From contig NZ_JARZZP010000001.1 in the NCBI RefSeq assembly GCF_029948085.1, positions 1,116 through 60,392 on the forward strand: a stretch of DNA of 59,277 nt, read 5' to 3'. This DNA is from Streptococcus taonis. GTDB lineage: Bacteria; Bacillota; Bacilli; Lactobacillales; Streptococcaceae. Position 1 is the first letter of the stretch. Each line of letters starts with the position of its first letter. This document shows, in pieces, positions 46,461-58,083 of this stretch. The position numbers were made by a program, and so were the translations under genes. The notes beneath the pieces were generated by a model. That model was not told where the DNA came from and searched no databases. It saw only the letters and a list, made by a program, of their open reading frames with translations.

Positions 46461-46489
46461 ATGATATCAAGTTTTCCCCTACTTGTCAA
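46461..46489 (-). promoter_or_regulatory. infC operon promoter
   Basis: Consensus TTGACA (46484-46489), 17-nt spacer, TATCAT (46461-46466) on the minus strand. Predicted start about 46454. Confidence 0.8.
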
Positions 46490-46539
46490 GATTAAAACTA
46501 TCTTTTTTTAATTTTTTTAAATATTTGCCTACTGTGAAC

Positions 46540-47931
46540 TTACTGGTTACGAGAATAGTAAATCTCATGTGGCTTCAAACGAGTGTTGAGTAGATCTGAT
46601 ACAGTCACAAAACTATATCCTTGTTCCTGTAGATACTCAATTACTTTTGGTAATGAATTAACAGATGTTTGATGGATATCATGCATTAAAATGATAGATC
46701 CATTGCTTGCCTGACGCTGAATTTCTGTCAAAATCGCTGCTTCATTTTTACTCTTCCAATCGAAACTATCCACATCCCACATGATAAAGCTTAAATCAAA
46801 GCTATTGCGAATATCATCTGAGATTGCTCCGTATGGTGGACGCATCAATTTAGAGCTTTTACCAAGAACTTTTGTAATAGCATCTTCTGTATCTGTAAGC
46901 TGTTTCTTAGCGTCTTCCAATGACAATTTTGTTAAAATTGGATGATTCCAGCTATGGTTTCCAACTTCATGACCTTCAGATTGCATACGTTTAAGGATCG
47001 ACTCATTACCTGAAATATTTTTTCCTTGAACAAAGAAGGTTGCTTTAATCTTATACTTGGCTAGAATATCTAAAGCTTGTGGAGTTGTATTTCCATCTGG
47101 TCCATCATCAAAGGTAAGAGCTACTACTTTTTTATTTTTCTCAGCCTGAGCCTTCTTATAAAGTTCTGCATCCTTTTCAGTTAGATAGGACGATTGGATA
47201 ACATCAAAGAAGTCTGAAATAGGCAAAGCTATTTCTTCTACATTATTGGTTGCTTTGATTGGATAAAGAACCAATTGACTATCTTTGTATGCAAACTTCC
47301 AAGATGATAAATCGCTAGCTGAAAAATCGGCTGTTACTTGATCAACAAGTGTTTGTTCAATCTTTTTATCTTGGAGCGTTGACTTGATATCCTCAAGAAA
47401 CTTCTCTTTAGCTTTGCTAGCATCTGTAAAGAGCTGATCTAATGTAAACAGAGTCCCATCTTCCTTAAGATAAAGCTGATCTAACGACGTATTTTCTAAT
47501 TCCACAACAGTAGAATCACTCAGGTCATAGGCCTGTTTTTTTACAAGATGGCTCTCCACACCTTTGATAGAGGATGAATCTTTTTCAGAATAGTAAAAAA
47601 TCAAATGTTCTTTATCTTCTACTTTATCCGTAATATCTTTTACAATGATATCCTGAACAGAGGTAATGACCTTGTCCCCCGTCATAGGATAGTAGGTGAT
47701 GATTTCTGCCTGCCCCTTACGAAAATTCTCTTTCTGACTTCCTTGTGAATAGGAATCATCTTTTTCTTTTTTCAGTGCTTCAATTTTTTGCTCAAAAGCT
47801 TGCTTGGTCAAGACTTTATAAGCAATACCTGCACCTAATGTTAGGATTGTGAAGAATAGAAGCCCCACAATAATCCATAAATTTCTTTTCTTCTTGTCAT
47901 TTGTTTTACAATTTGTTCTTTTTTTAGTCAT
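46540..47931 (-). CDS. pgdA: Peptidoglycan N-acetylglucosamine deacetylase
   Basis: 463 aa, equal to pneumococcal PgdA. An N-terminal transmembrane anchor ([20 protein letters not shown], residues about 17-36), an extracellular N-domain, then the NodB deacetylase (about 265-450). Zinc and catalytic motifs: [34 protein letters not shown] and LMHDIH. Deacetylation of GlcNAc in the wall gives lysozyme resistance. It lies downstream of the second copy of the dispersed repeat, which separates it from ezrA. Confidence 0.95.
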   Translation of the reverse strand: MTKKRTNCKTNDKKKRNLWIIVGLLFFTILTLGAGIAYKVLTKQAFEQKIEALKKEKDDSYSQGSQKENFRKGQAEIITYYPMTGDKVITSVQDIIVKDITDKVEDKEHLIFYYSEKDSSSIKGVESHLVKKQAYDLSDSTVVELENTSLDQLYLKEDGTLFTLDQLFTDASKAKEKFLEDIKSTLQDKKIEQTLVDQVTADFSASDLSSWKFAYKDSQLVLYPIKATNNVEEIALPISDFFDVIQSSYLTEKDAELYKKAQAEKNKKVVALTFDDGPDGNTTPQALDILAKYKIKATFFVQGKNISGNESILKRMQSEGHEVGNHSWNHPILTKLSLEDAKKQLTDTEDAITKVLGKSSKLMRPPYGAISDDIRNSFDLSFIMWDVDSFDWKSKNEAAILTEIQRQASNGSIILMHDIHQTSVNSLPKVIEYLQEQGYSFVTVSDLLNTRLKPHEIYYSRNQ

Positions 47932-48015
47932 AGTCTTATCATATCAAATCAGGCCTATAATTTCAATGATAAATAGGAAAATGTCCATTTTTAAAGAAAA
48001 GAAAGGTAAAAGAAA

Positions 48016-48188
48016 GAGGTTGGGACAAAAGATCCCGACCTCACTTTTTATTAGCAATCAAACTTTGACGCGGTAGCTGATTGGACTTTTTGTTCGTCTT
48101 TTAGACTCCAAAAACTCCTAATCATCTTCGCGGGGCTGGGACTACGAAATCGAGACTTTGTCTATCGATTTCTGTCCCACCGCCTTTT
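48016..48188. repeat. Dispersed element of about 173 bp, copy 2
   Basis: Almost the same as 19370-19544 across its whole length and in the same plus-strand orientation. It begins with the GAGGTTGGGA/TCCCGACCTC hairpin and ends with the AAATCGA/TCGATTT stem. It lies 6 nt after the ezrA stop and about 85 nt upstream of pgdA, so it can insulate the two genes. No coding potential. Confidence 0.88.
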
Positions 48189-48193
48189 CTTAA

Positions 48194-49921
48194 TTAAAAT
48201 CGAATGATTTCTCTTGTTTTTTCATATGAGGAAACAAAGCGATTTGTTACCCCTGGTTCAGCAACTTCCAAAGCTTGGGAAATCTTTTCGAAAGATGCTT
48301 GATAATCAAAGGCATTTTCAAAGATTTCTAAAGATTCATGGAAGGCTTGTTGAATCCCTTCATCAAATGATCTGTAGCGGTTAGAATATTGAAGCAATTG
48401 CTCTGTCAAGGTTGCATATTGCACAATACTGTAAGTTTCTGTTTCCAAAACTTCCATATCGTGAGTTGCAATTTCTAGGATACGATTAACAGACTCAATG
48501 TTGACTTGTGACTGTTCCAACTCTGCCATCAAATCCTCAGTACTATGGCTAGCAGCAAAGAATAATTTCAAGAAGTTCTGTGGGATTCCTGGAAGATTTC
48601 TCTTTTCCATGTAGCGCTTGATTGTGTGGAGACGATTGACGTAAACATTTGCCTTTTGACGAGCATTAACATCATCTTTTTCAATCTGTACTAAACGTTC
48701 GCTCACTGAAACTTGATCATCTTCAATTTCTTTTAATGTAGCTTGAACATTTTCTAAACGTTCTTCCAATACAGAGTAAGCTTCTGAATATTCCTCTTGT
48801 TCTGAAGTCAAATCACTAACTGTAACTTCTAAGGAATCCAAATCCACTTGAAGACGACGGACGTGATTGACATCACTCTCAGACATCAAGTAAGTTTTGC
48901 TCAAGCGTTCAATATCTTTTACCAAGACCTGATTGTTGTCTTTTAAGTGGTCAAGATAGGTTGGAAGTGTTGACAACAAGTTTTCAACAACCTTTTGAGA
49001 AGCAATCTCTCGTGTGAAAATATTATAGAGAGCATTGATTTCTTCTTGAATCTGAGTGTTTTCATATTCAGCATTATCCAATTCCAATTTTTTAATATTT
49101 TCTTGGTTATTTTTCAATGCTTCATACAACAACTGCAAACGCGATTCAATATCAGTTTCTACAAAGTGATAGTTAGCATCAAGCAACTTACGATAGCCAG
49201 CCTCCAGATCTTCAAGTTGATCAGGGAGTTCTGTCGTTAGTTTAGTAACAATTGCTGGAATTCTCTCTACGATATGTGTCAAAGCGAGGATATGGTTTTC
49301 AGCATTATCCAAAATTCCTGCTGCTTCAACTGGATCTCCTGAAGAGTTTAGCGTCACAAATTGAGAAAATTCTGATTGGATGTTCTCCAATTGTTTTTCA
49401 ATTTCAGGAAGTGCTTGACCATATTTCTCAGAATCTTCTGCGACCGCCTTCTGTAAGCTTTCAAATAAATCTAAAGCATGCAAGACACGACCACTATTTT
49501 TTGATTCTTGTTTTTCTAGATCTGCCAAAGCATTTCGAATGGAGGCAATATCTTCTTCGATAAGGGTAATCTGGCTTTCAATTTGATCAATTTTGTGTTG
49601 AGCTTTCAAGAAGCGAAATGAATTATTGTACCCTTCTGCTTCAAACAGATTATTCTCAATATCTGCAAATGAGTTGAGGGATAGGTCTACCCATTTTTGG
49701 TTCCACTCTCTAAATGCAATCTGACTTTGACCAATCAGATGCATATTCTTAACAGCTTCAACTTCATCGTTAACTGGAAGGTTATACAACTCTTCCTTTC
49801 TTCCTTCTAGTACTGCGATCCTCTTTTCATTTCGTTTGCGTAACAAAATCGCTACAACATAAGCAATGATCAGAAGAGTCGCGATTACAATCATAATAAT
49901 AATCAACAGATTATCAGACAT
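48194..49921 (-). CDS. ezrA: Septation ring formation regulator EzrA
   Basis: 575 aa. One N-terminal transmembrane helix (LLIIIMIVIATLLIIAYVVA, residues about 4-25) followed by a long, almost entirely coiled-coil cytoplasmic part rich in Glu and Leu, ending with the conserved RFVSSYEKTREIIRF. EzrA binds FtsZ and directs septal wall synthesis; in streptococci it is important for mid-cell division. It lies 81 nt downstream of gyrB, as in other mitis-group genomes. Confidence 0.96.
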   Translation of the reverse strand: MSDNLLIIIMIVIATLLIIAYVVAILLRKRNEKRIAVLEGRKEELYNLPVNDEVEAVKNMHLIGQSQIAFREWNQKWVDLSLNSFADIENNLFEAEGYNNSFRFLKAQHKIDQIESQITLIEEDIASIRNALADLEKQESKNSGRVLHALDLFESLQKAVAEDSEKYGQALPEIEKQLENIQSEFSQFVTLNSSGDPVEAAGILDNAENHILALTHIVERIPAIVTKLTTELPDQLEDLEAGYRKLLDANYHFVETDIESRLQLLYEALKNNQENIKKLELDNAEYENTQIQEEINALYNIFTREIASQKVVENLLSTLPTYLDHLKDNNQVLVKDIERLSKTYLMSESDVNHVRRLQVDLDSLEVTVSDLTSEQEEYSEAYSVLEERLENVQATLKEIEDDQVSVSERLVQIEKDDVNARQKANVYVNRLHTIKRYMEKRNLPGIPQNFLKLFFAASHSTEDLMAELEQSQVNIESVNRILEIATHDMEVLETETYSIVQYATLTEQLLQYSNRYRSFDEGIQQAFHESLEIFENAFDYQASFEKISQALEVAEPGVTNRFVSSYEKTREIIRF

Positions 49922-50002
49922 ATCAAACTCCTTTTTATACTTGAAACAATTGTAATGATTATATCATATTTTTCAAACCATGGGAACTATTTCCAAATTT
50001 TT

Positions 50003-52527
<2,525 letters not shown>

Positions 52528-52534
52528 ACCCTTC

Positions 52535-52543
52535 ATTATAGCA
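52535..52543 (-). promoter_or_regulatory. Promoter of HAD-gyrB-ezrA, apparently leaderless
   Basis: TGCTATAAT (hexamer 52535-52540) on the minus strand; the ATG at 52527 is 7 nt after it. GAAGGG lies in the spacer but would be transcribed only if the start site is upstream of the ATG. Confidence 0.6.
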
Positions 52544-52590
52544 TTTTTTTATCAAAAAAGCGACGATTTCCTTCTATTTTAACAGTAAAA

Positions 52591-52628
52591 AACGAGAAGA
52601 ATCCCCTAATTGATAGATTCTTCTCGTT
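52591..52628 (-). terminator. Terminator of the DJ-1 gene
   Basis: AACGAGAAGAATC and GATTCTTCTCGTT form a 13-bp stem, 5 nt past the stop. The minus-strand 3' side runs into TTTTTACTG. Confidence 0.85.
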
Positions 52629-52632
52629 TCAC

Positions 52633-53184
52633 TTAATCTAAACCAAATACATCACGATAAAGCATAGCTTCTCTCAAACCATTTGCATCGCCACCAAGTT
52701 GTTCCACTAGGTTATAAGCAAAGGCAAGTGCAGTAGCTGGACCGCGACTAGTTGTTAACTGACCGTCAATAACTACTGTTTCCTTGCGATAGTGACCATC
52801 AGTAATTTGCTCTTGAACACCATCGTAGCAGGTGAACTCTTTATCCTTGAGGAGACCAGCGCGATTCAGAACAATTGGTGCTGCACAGATGGCAGCTATT
52901 TTTTTACCGACTTGTTCACATTTTTGAAGTTCAGCAATCAAAAGTTCATGATCGCGTAAATTTGCTGATCCTGGCATACCTCCTGGTAAGACAATCATGT
53001 CGTACTCAGATAATTCACCATCAAACACACGATCTGCTTGTACTTGGATGGCATGTGATCCTGTCACTTGGGCTTCAAAACCAACCATATGACAAGCAAT
53101 ATTGGCACGACGTAATACATCCACAACTGTTAGGGCTTCGATTTCTTCAAAGCCATCTGCTAAGATAACTGCAACTTTAGCCAT
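52633..53184 (-). CDS. DJ-1/PfpI-family protein
   Basis: 183 aa. DJ-1/ThiJ fold with the nucleophile elbow IAAICAAPIVLNRAGLL near residue 105 and LPGGMPGSANLRD near 68. The family includes protein or glyoxal deglycases and chaperones; function here is not specified. Gap of 10 nt from rodA, so cotranscribed with it. Ribosome site AAGGAG precedes the ATG. Confidence 0.92.
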   Translation of the reverse strand: MAKVAVILADGFEEIEALTVVDVLRRANIACHMVGFEAQVTGSHAIQVQADRVFDGELSEYDMIVLPGGMPGSANLRDHELLIAELQKCEQVGKKIAAICAAPIVLNRAGLLKDKEFTCYDGVQEQITDGHYRKETVVIDGQLTTSRGPATALAFAYNLVEQLGGDANGLREAMLYRDVFGLD

Positions 53185-53194
53185 GATTTACTCC

Positions 53195-54418
53195 TTATTT
53201 AACTTTTTTCAAAACAACTTTCTTCCGTTTAAATCTTGTCTTACCGCTCTTTTCTTCGGCTAGATGCGTTTGATAACTCATCGATAGAAGCAATCCAACA
53301 CCAATCAGATTACTGATAATGGCCGATCCCCCTTGGGAAATGAATGGGAGAGGAATCCCTGTCAGAGGAAGGAGGCCTGTCACTGCACCGATATTTTCAA
53401 AGATATGGAACAAAAGCATCATAATAAATCCAGTTGAAATGTAGGTATAAAATTGATTATTGGACTTGAGAGTGATTTTTAGCATTCGATAGATAAGTAG
53501 AAGATAAAGTGTAATTACGAGGACAGAGCCGATAAAACCAAAATCTTCTGCAATGACTGTAAAAATCATATCACTCTCACGAACGGGAATGAGGAGATTG
53601 GATACATTAAATCCTTGACCAAACAAGCCTCCACTTCCAATGGCGATTTGCCCTTGAGCCTGTTGATAGGTGGTCGTTTGTGCATAATCAAATGGATTGA
53701 GCCAAGCAAGGATACGGTTAATCTGATAGGTTGGCATCCCGATTTGATGTATGAAAGCACGCCCATCTTTTGTGATGAAAATTGCCAAAAATCCTGCAAT
53801 TCCCGATACAGCTGTTACAAAAATTGGAATGATGATTTTCCATGATACTCCAGAAAGCAAGACCAGTCCCGCAAAGATTGCGACAAAGACCAAGGCCGTT
53901 CCTAAGTCACTCTGCAGGGCCAGTAAACCTAAGACTGGCAGCGTGAAGATAATCATCCACAATATCAAGAGGAAATCTAAAGGAATCGTTCGTTCACTTT
54001 CCTTGTGTTTCTGTGTGAATTGAACAACAACCCGAGCCAAGATCAAAATATAGGAAATTTTCATGAATTCGGAAGGTTGGAAAAGTGTCACTCCTCCAAT
54101 TGACACCCAGTTTTTAGCCCCTGTTGCTGCCACTAAATTAGGATTGTAAAAAATCAAGGGTAAAACCATAAGGGCTAGACCTAGGGCATAAAGATAGGGA
54201 GTCGCCTGCCATAAAAATTTTGTATTAAAGAACATGACTACAAAGCTGATGATAATTCCCAAGACGATCCATGCTAGTTGCTGACCGAGAATTGGCCAAA
54301 TATTATGTGGATAGTCATGACTGACAGCTATGTAAATAGCCACAACTCCAATCACCAGCAAACAAAATACTGGTAAAATCAAACTATAATCGACTCGAGA
54401 GTCGAGAGAACGTTTCAT
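53195..54418 (-). CDS. rodA: SEDS peptidoglycan polymerase RodA
   Basis: 407 aa with ten predicted membrane helices. SEDS hallmark residues: the extracellular loop after helix 4 (SDLGTALVF) with the conserved Asp, AWLNPFDYAQTTTYQQ, and LPLTGIPLPFISQGGSA at the end. The start ATG at 54418 has AAGGAG; a longer frame to 54433 includes that site. It synthesises peripheral wall glycan with a class B PBP. It is followed by the DJ-1 gene and preceded by dinG. Confidence 0.93.
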   Translation of the reverse strand: MKRSLDSRVDYSLILPVFCLLVIGVVAIYIAVSHDYPHNIWPILGQQLAWIVLGIIISFVVMFFNTKFLWQATPYLYALGLALMVLPLIFYNPNLVAATGAKNWVSIGGVTLFQPSEFMKISYILILARVVVQFTQKHKESERTIPLDFLLILWMIIFTLPVLGLLALQSDLGTALVFVAIFAGLVLLSGVSWKIIIPIFVTAVSGIAGFLAIFITKDGRAFIHQIGMPTYQINRILAWLNPFDYAQTTTYQQAQGQIAIGSGGLFGQGFNVSNLLIPVRESDMIFTVIAEDFGFIGSVLVITLYLLLIYRMLKITLKSNNQFYTYISTGFIMMLLFHIFENIGAVTGLLPLTGIPLPFISQGGSAIISNLIGVGLLLSMSYQTHLAEEKSGKTRFKRKKVVLKKVK

Positions 54419-54450
54419 AAAGGTCTCCTTCATTCTTTCAGATGTTTATT

Positions 54451-56904
54451 TTATTGTTTGTGTAAAAATTCTTGAACTTTTGAGAATACTTGCTCTTTGC
54501 CAACTTCTCTCACTCGACTAGTCTGCGACAAGGCCTTGCTAATCTGCTTTCCATATCGCTTGCTTGTCATTCGGCTATCCAAGATAAGGACAGATGATCG
54601 CTGTCCAAGACGACGCATGGTTCTACCAATCGCTTGTTTGAGGCGAATAATAGCCATTGGCAGTTGATAGTCGTAGAAAGGATTTTTCCCTTCAAGGCGC
54701 AGTTCCTGATTCATTTTTTTCGTAAAGGGATCTTCTGGATTTTGGAAGGGCAAACGTGTCACCACTTCAATCACTCGAGGTTGAGTCGCAAAATCAACTC
54801 CCTCCCAAAAACTTCCTGTCCCTAGTAAGAGTTGAGAGTCTCCTCTTTCAAATCGTTTCTTGAGTTGAGCCGAATCTCCGTTTTTATATTGGGCTAGATG
54901 AGAAAGAGATAGAGAGTCTGATACCTGCAACAAAAGGTCTTTTGAAGTAAATAAAACGAGCATGGGTTCCTCAAGATAGGACAAATCTTCCAGCACTTCT
55001 ACGAGAGCTTGAGCATAGTCTTCTTGAGAGGTTTCTGTCACCAATGGAAAATCCTTGACGAGCAAAATTTCTTGATTTTCTTGAAAATTCTCATCCAATT
55101 TGTCAAAAGCTGCATGAGGAAATCCCATTAGTTCTGGTAGAGATACTCTGCTACTAATTTCCAAGGTCGCAGAGACAGCTAATAGCTGACAAGTCTCAGG
55201 AAAAATCTGTGAAAAGAGCAGACGTTGATTGCGACTGGAAGAAATGACAATCTTCTTGCTAGACAAGTCTGAGGCTGATAGCCAAAATTCTCCATCAATG
55301 CAGAAAAATCGCTGATAATCTTGGAAACTTTGAACTTCTAACTCTGAGAAATCCTGTTGGAGCTGTGCCATGGTTGTCGCAGGGCATATTCTTCGTTTGC
55401 CAGATAGGAACTGGTCCATCAAGTGACAAAGCTCAAAGCGAATACTCTCCATCAAGCGTCTCTGAAGCGTCCCTTTTTCTCGAACTAAGGCTTGATCTAG
55501 CTGGTCTACTATGTCGTTTAAAACGAAACTCTTCTGCGAAAGATTTTCCAAAGTTAATAAGATCTTCTGGGCTTCATCTAAGATCAAGAGACGGCCCTCT
55601 AGTAGACTGGGATCGTCCTCAAGTCGGGTAACGAGATAAGCATGATTGGTCACAAGGAGCTGGCAAGAGCGAGCTTTTTTCTGCCCCCGTCTCCAAAAAT
55701 CCTCCAACCAAAAGAGAGAAGCTTTGGGAAGATTACCATCATGCACCAAGTTTGGCAAAAATTGCTGGTAACGGTAAAGCTGGCCAATCTCATCTAAATC
55801 TCCAGTTTCTGTTTCGGTCAACCAAACTAGAAGTTGCATCTTGAAACGTGTGTACAAGCGATTGGACTCTTCTTCCTCTAGTGCATGATGAAAGGCATCT
55901 AGTTTTAAGTAATTCTGGGGTCCTTTAAGATTATGAATCGAAAGGTGAAAGACCTCTTCCAATCTACGAGCCTCTTCTTGCATCACTTGATTTTGTAAAA
56001 CTTTAGTAGGAACACTAAGTAGGATTCCTTTTTCGTTTTCTAGTGATAAGGCTGGCAGGAGATAGCCATAGGTTTTTCCAATCCCAGTCTGAGCTTGCAC
56101 AAAAGCAATTTGCTCATTTTGTAGAAAACCTTGAACCTTTTGAGCAAAGCTAGCTTGCGAGACTCTATCTTCCAAATCCAACAAGGCAATATTGGTTTGG
56201 AAATCTTTTGATAGTTTTCGTGGAGAAAGGGCTGGCTTTTCTTTTCTTAAAAATAAACCTTGCACCTCTACCAAGTCATGTTCAACTAGGATAGACTGCT
56301 TCTGATAAACTTCCTCAATAACCAAATAAGACTCATATAATAGACCATCTGACAAACTTAACAAGCGTTCCAACAAGCCTTTTGGCAATTGAAACATTTT
56401 TTGTCGCATACAGAGAAATAGTTCTGCTGTTGCTTGAGCATCTGATAGGGCCATATGGGCTTTTTCTAGTGAAATACCCAACTCTTGACAGAGAATCCCC
56501 AGGTTATACTTTTCAAGCTGAGGATAAAAAACCTGAGCCAACTCGACTGTATCGATACGGGGAGTGCGCAATTCATAGCCCTCAAAAAAGAGAAATTCTG
56601 CCAACAAATTGGCATCGAACTGAACATTGTGCGCAACAAAAACACCGTCCTTGACCAAGTCAAAAATTTTTCCAGCCACCTGAGAAAATTCCGGTGCCTC
56701 TGCTAGTCGCTGATCGGTCAAGCCCGTTAATTCTTTGATATGAGAATCCAAGGGTTCGTGGGGATTGACATCCGTAGCATATTGGTCAACAATCTCGCCA
56801 TTTTCAATGACCACGATTCCTACTTGGATAATTTTTGCCTTGCTTCCGGTACTGGTCGCCTCTAAATCCACGACAACGTACCGATCATTTCTAAAATTCA
56901 TCAT
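54451..56904 (-). CDS. dinG: DinG-family helicase with N-terminal DEDD exonuclease
   Basis: 817 aa from the first of two adjacent ATGs (56904 or 56901). Residues about 1-170 are a DnaQ-like 3'-5' exonuclease (VVVDLEATSTGSKAKIIQVG, VAHNVQFDANLLAEFL, KAHMALSDAQATAELFL). About 240-810 is an XPD/DinG SF2 helicase: FVQAQTGIGKTYGYLLPAL, LLILDEAQ, GTGSFWEGVDF and AIGRTMRRLGQRSSVLILD. Fusion of the two domains is normal in Firmicutes. The -10 box ends 5 nt before the first ATG, so the message is probably leaderless. Confidence 0.94.
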   Translation of the reverse strand: MMNFRNDRYVVVDLEATSTGSKAKIIQVGIVVIENGEIVDQYATDVNPHEPLDSHIKELTGLTDQRLAEAPEFSQVAGKIFDLVKDGVFVAHNVQFDANLLAEFLFFEGYELRTPRIDTVELAQVFYPQLEKYNLGILCQELGISLEKAHMALSDAQATAELFLCMRQKMFQLPKGLLERLLSLSDGLLYESYLVIEEVYQKQSILVEHDLVEVQGLFLRKEKPALSPRKLSKDFQTNIALLDLEDRVSQASFAQKVQGFLQNEQIAFVQAQTGIGKTYGYLLPALSLENEKGILLSVPTKVLQNQVMQEEARRLEEVFHLSIHNLKGPQNYLKLDAFHHALEEEESNRLYTRFKMQLLVWLTETETGDLDEIGQLYRYQQFLPNLVHDGNLPKASLFWLEDFWRRGQKKARSCQLLVTNHAYLVTRLEDDPSLLEGRLLILDEAQKILLTLENLSQKSFVLNDIVDQLDQALVREKGTLQRRLMESIRFELCHLMDQFLSGKRRICPATTMAQLQQDFSELEVQSFQDYQRFFCIDGEFWLSASDLSSKKIVISSSRNQRLLFSQIFPETCQLLAVSATLEISSRVSLPELMGFPHAAFDKLDENFQENQEILLVKDFPLVTETSQEDYAQALVEVLEDLSYLEEPMLVLFTSKDLLLQVSDSLSLSHLAQYKNGDSAQLKKRFERGDSQLLLGTGSFWEGVDFATQPRVIEVVTRLPFQNPEDPFTKKMNQELRLEGKNPFYDYQLPMAIIRLKQAIGRTMRRLGQRSSVLILDSRMTSKRYGKQISKALSQTSRVREVGKEQVFSKVQEFLHKQ

Positions 56905-56909
56905 TAAAA

Positions 56910-56918
56910 ATTATATCA
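56910..56918 (-). promoter_or_regulatory. dinG promoter, apparently leaderless
   Basis: TGATATAAT (hexamer 56910-56915) on the minus strand; first ATG 5 nt downstream, second ATG 8 nt downstream. No Shine-Dalgarno. Confidence 0.6.
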
Positions 56919-57022
56919 AAATTTGCACCATTTGACACCCCTGAACTTGATTTGAAGAGTCAAGTTTCTTGCAAGTTTTGAACAAACATGATTGAATAGA
57001 AGTGTAGAAAAGGAGTGACATC

Positions 57023-57208
57023 ATGAACCCATTAGATTTGTTTAATCAAGTAAAAGAGCTAATCGAGAAAAAAGATTTGGCTGCCGCAAAAACCTTTGTC
57101 GAAGAAAATAAGGACCAACTCGGTGAGTATCTTAACCAAGCACAAGCTTTGGTTTCAAGCTCAGAAGGACTTAACGGTCTTGTAAATAAGGTCAAAGGCC
57201 TCTTCTAA
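57023..57208 (+). CDS. Conserved small protein of unknown function
   Basis: 61 aa, mildly acidic, predicted fully helical, starting MNPLDLFNQVKELIEKKD and ending NGLVNKVKGLF. The ribosome site AAGGAG lies 7 nt upstream, and it has its own terminator shared with nnrD. Such short helical proteins occur at this place next to dinG in streptococci. No signal peptide and no known motif. The strong translation signals and own terminator argue that it is a real gene. Confidence 0.8.
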   Translation: MNPLDLFNQVKELIEKKDLAAAKTFVEENKDQLGEYLNQAQALVSSSEGLNGLVNKVKGLF

Positions 57209-57213
57209 TAGTC

Positions 57214-57245
57214 AAAAGGCACCTGAGGTTTTCAGGTGCCTTTTT
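57214..57245. terminator. Bidirectional terminator between the 61-aa gene and nnrD
   Basis: AAAGGCACCTGA and TCAGGTGCCTTT form a 12-bp stem with a short loop and T-rich flanks in both directions. Confidence 0.9.
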
Positions 57246-58080
57246 GTATTTTCTTCATAAAGGCTGGGATATGTTGACTGATCGTGGTTGGCAGAACTAC
57301 AAAATTGTCCTCAGCCAGTTCTTGGGCAATTGCTGAATGTAAATAAGTCGCTACTGTCACTCTTTCATAGAGACTTGCTTGGGGAAATTGGCCTGCAAAA
57401 CCAGCGATCATCCCCGCCAGAGTATCACCCATTCCTCCAGTTGCCTGATAGGGGCCACCGACACTCAGCTGATAACAATCAACTTGTCCAGCTTGCCAGA
57501 TTCGAGTAGCTAGACCTTTTTGAACCAAAATCGTTCCTGAAGGAAATCTCAGCAAAGCCTCTCTTGTTTCCTCGGTTCCATGGGAATCCAAATCTAAGCC
57601 TGACAAGACTTGCCATTCCCTTTGGTGAGGCGTTAAAACAAGCTGAGCTTTAGGAAATTTCATTCCCGTCTTAGCTAAAATGGATAAGGCACCACCATCC
57701 AGTATGAGAGTCTGGTCTTGATTTAAATGATGAAAGACTGTTTGGAGAAGCTGTTCTTCACGCTCATCATCCACTAGTCCAGGCCCAACCAAGACAATAC
57801 CAGCCTTCTGCAACTGTTGTTCAAGCAATTGCTTATCATCAAGAGCAAAAGCCATAGCCTCAGGCAAATGGCTATGTAGCGCTGGAATATTCTCTTTATC
57901 CGTAGCTACGGTCACCAAGCCTGTGCCACTTCTAACAGCCCCTAAGGCAGCCATAATAATGGCTCCCCCATAGGGATAAGTCCCTCCAATCAAGAGAAGA
58001 CGCCCGTAGTCTCCCTTATGACTAGAACGAGGACGCTCAATGATAACTTTTTTCAGTAGAGCTTGATCAATCTTTTTCAT
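57232..58080 (-). CDS. nnrD: ADP-dependent NAD(P)H-hydrate dehydratase
   Basis: 282 aa. Repairs hydrated NAD(P)H using ADP. YjeF C-terminal (carbohydrate kinase-like) domain only, without the N-terminal epimerase: HKGDYGRLLLIGGTYPYGGA near residue 21, LTPHQREWQVLSG near 150, and GGPYQATGGMGDTLAGMIAG near 205. It starts 3 nt after the stop of the upstream unknown protein, so the pair forms an operon. Confidence 0.94.
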   Translation of the reverse strand: MKKIDQALLKKVIIERPRSSHKGDYGRLLLIGGTYPYGGAIIMAALGAVRSGTGLVTVATDKENIPALHSHLPEAMAFALDDKQLLEQQLQKAGIVLVGPGLVDDEREEQLLQTVFHHLNQDQTLILDGGALSILAKTGMKFPKAQLVLTPHQREWQVLSGLDLDSHGTEETREALLRFPSGTILVQKGLATRIWQAGQVDCYQLSVGGPYQATGGMGDTLAGMIAGFAGQFPQASLYERVTVATYLHSAIAQELAEDNFVVLPTTISQHIPAFMKKIQKGT

Positions 58081-58083
58081 ACA

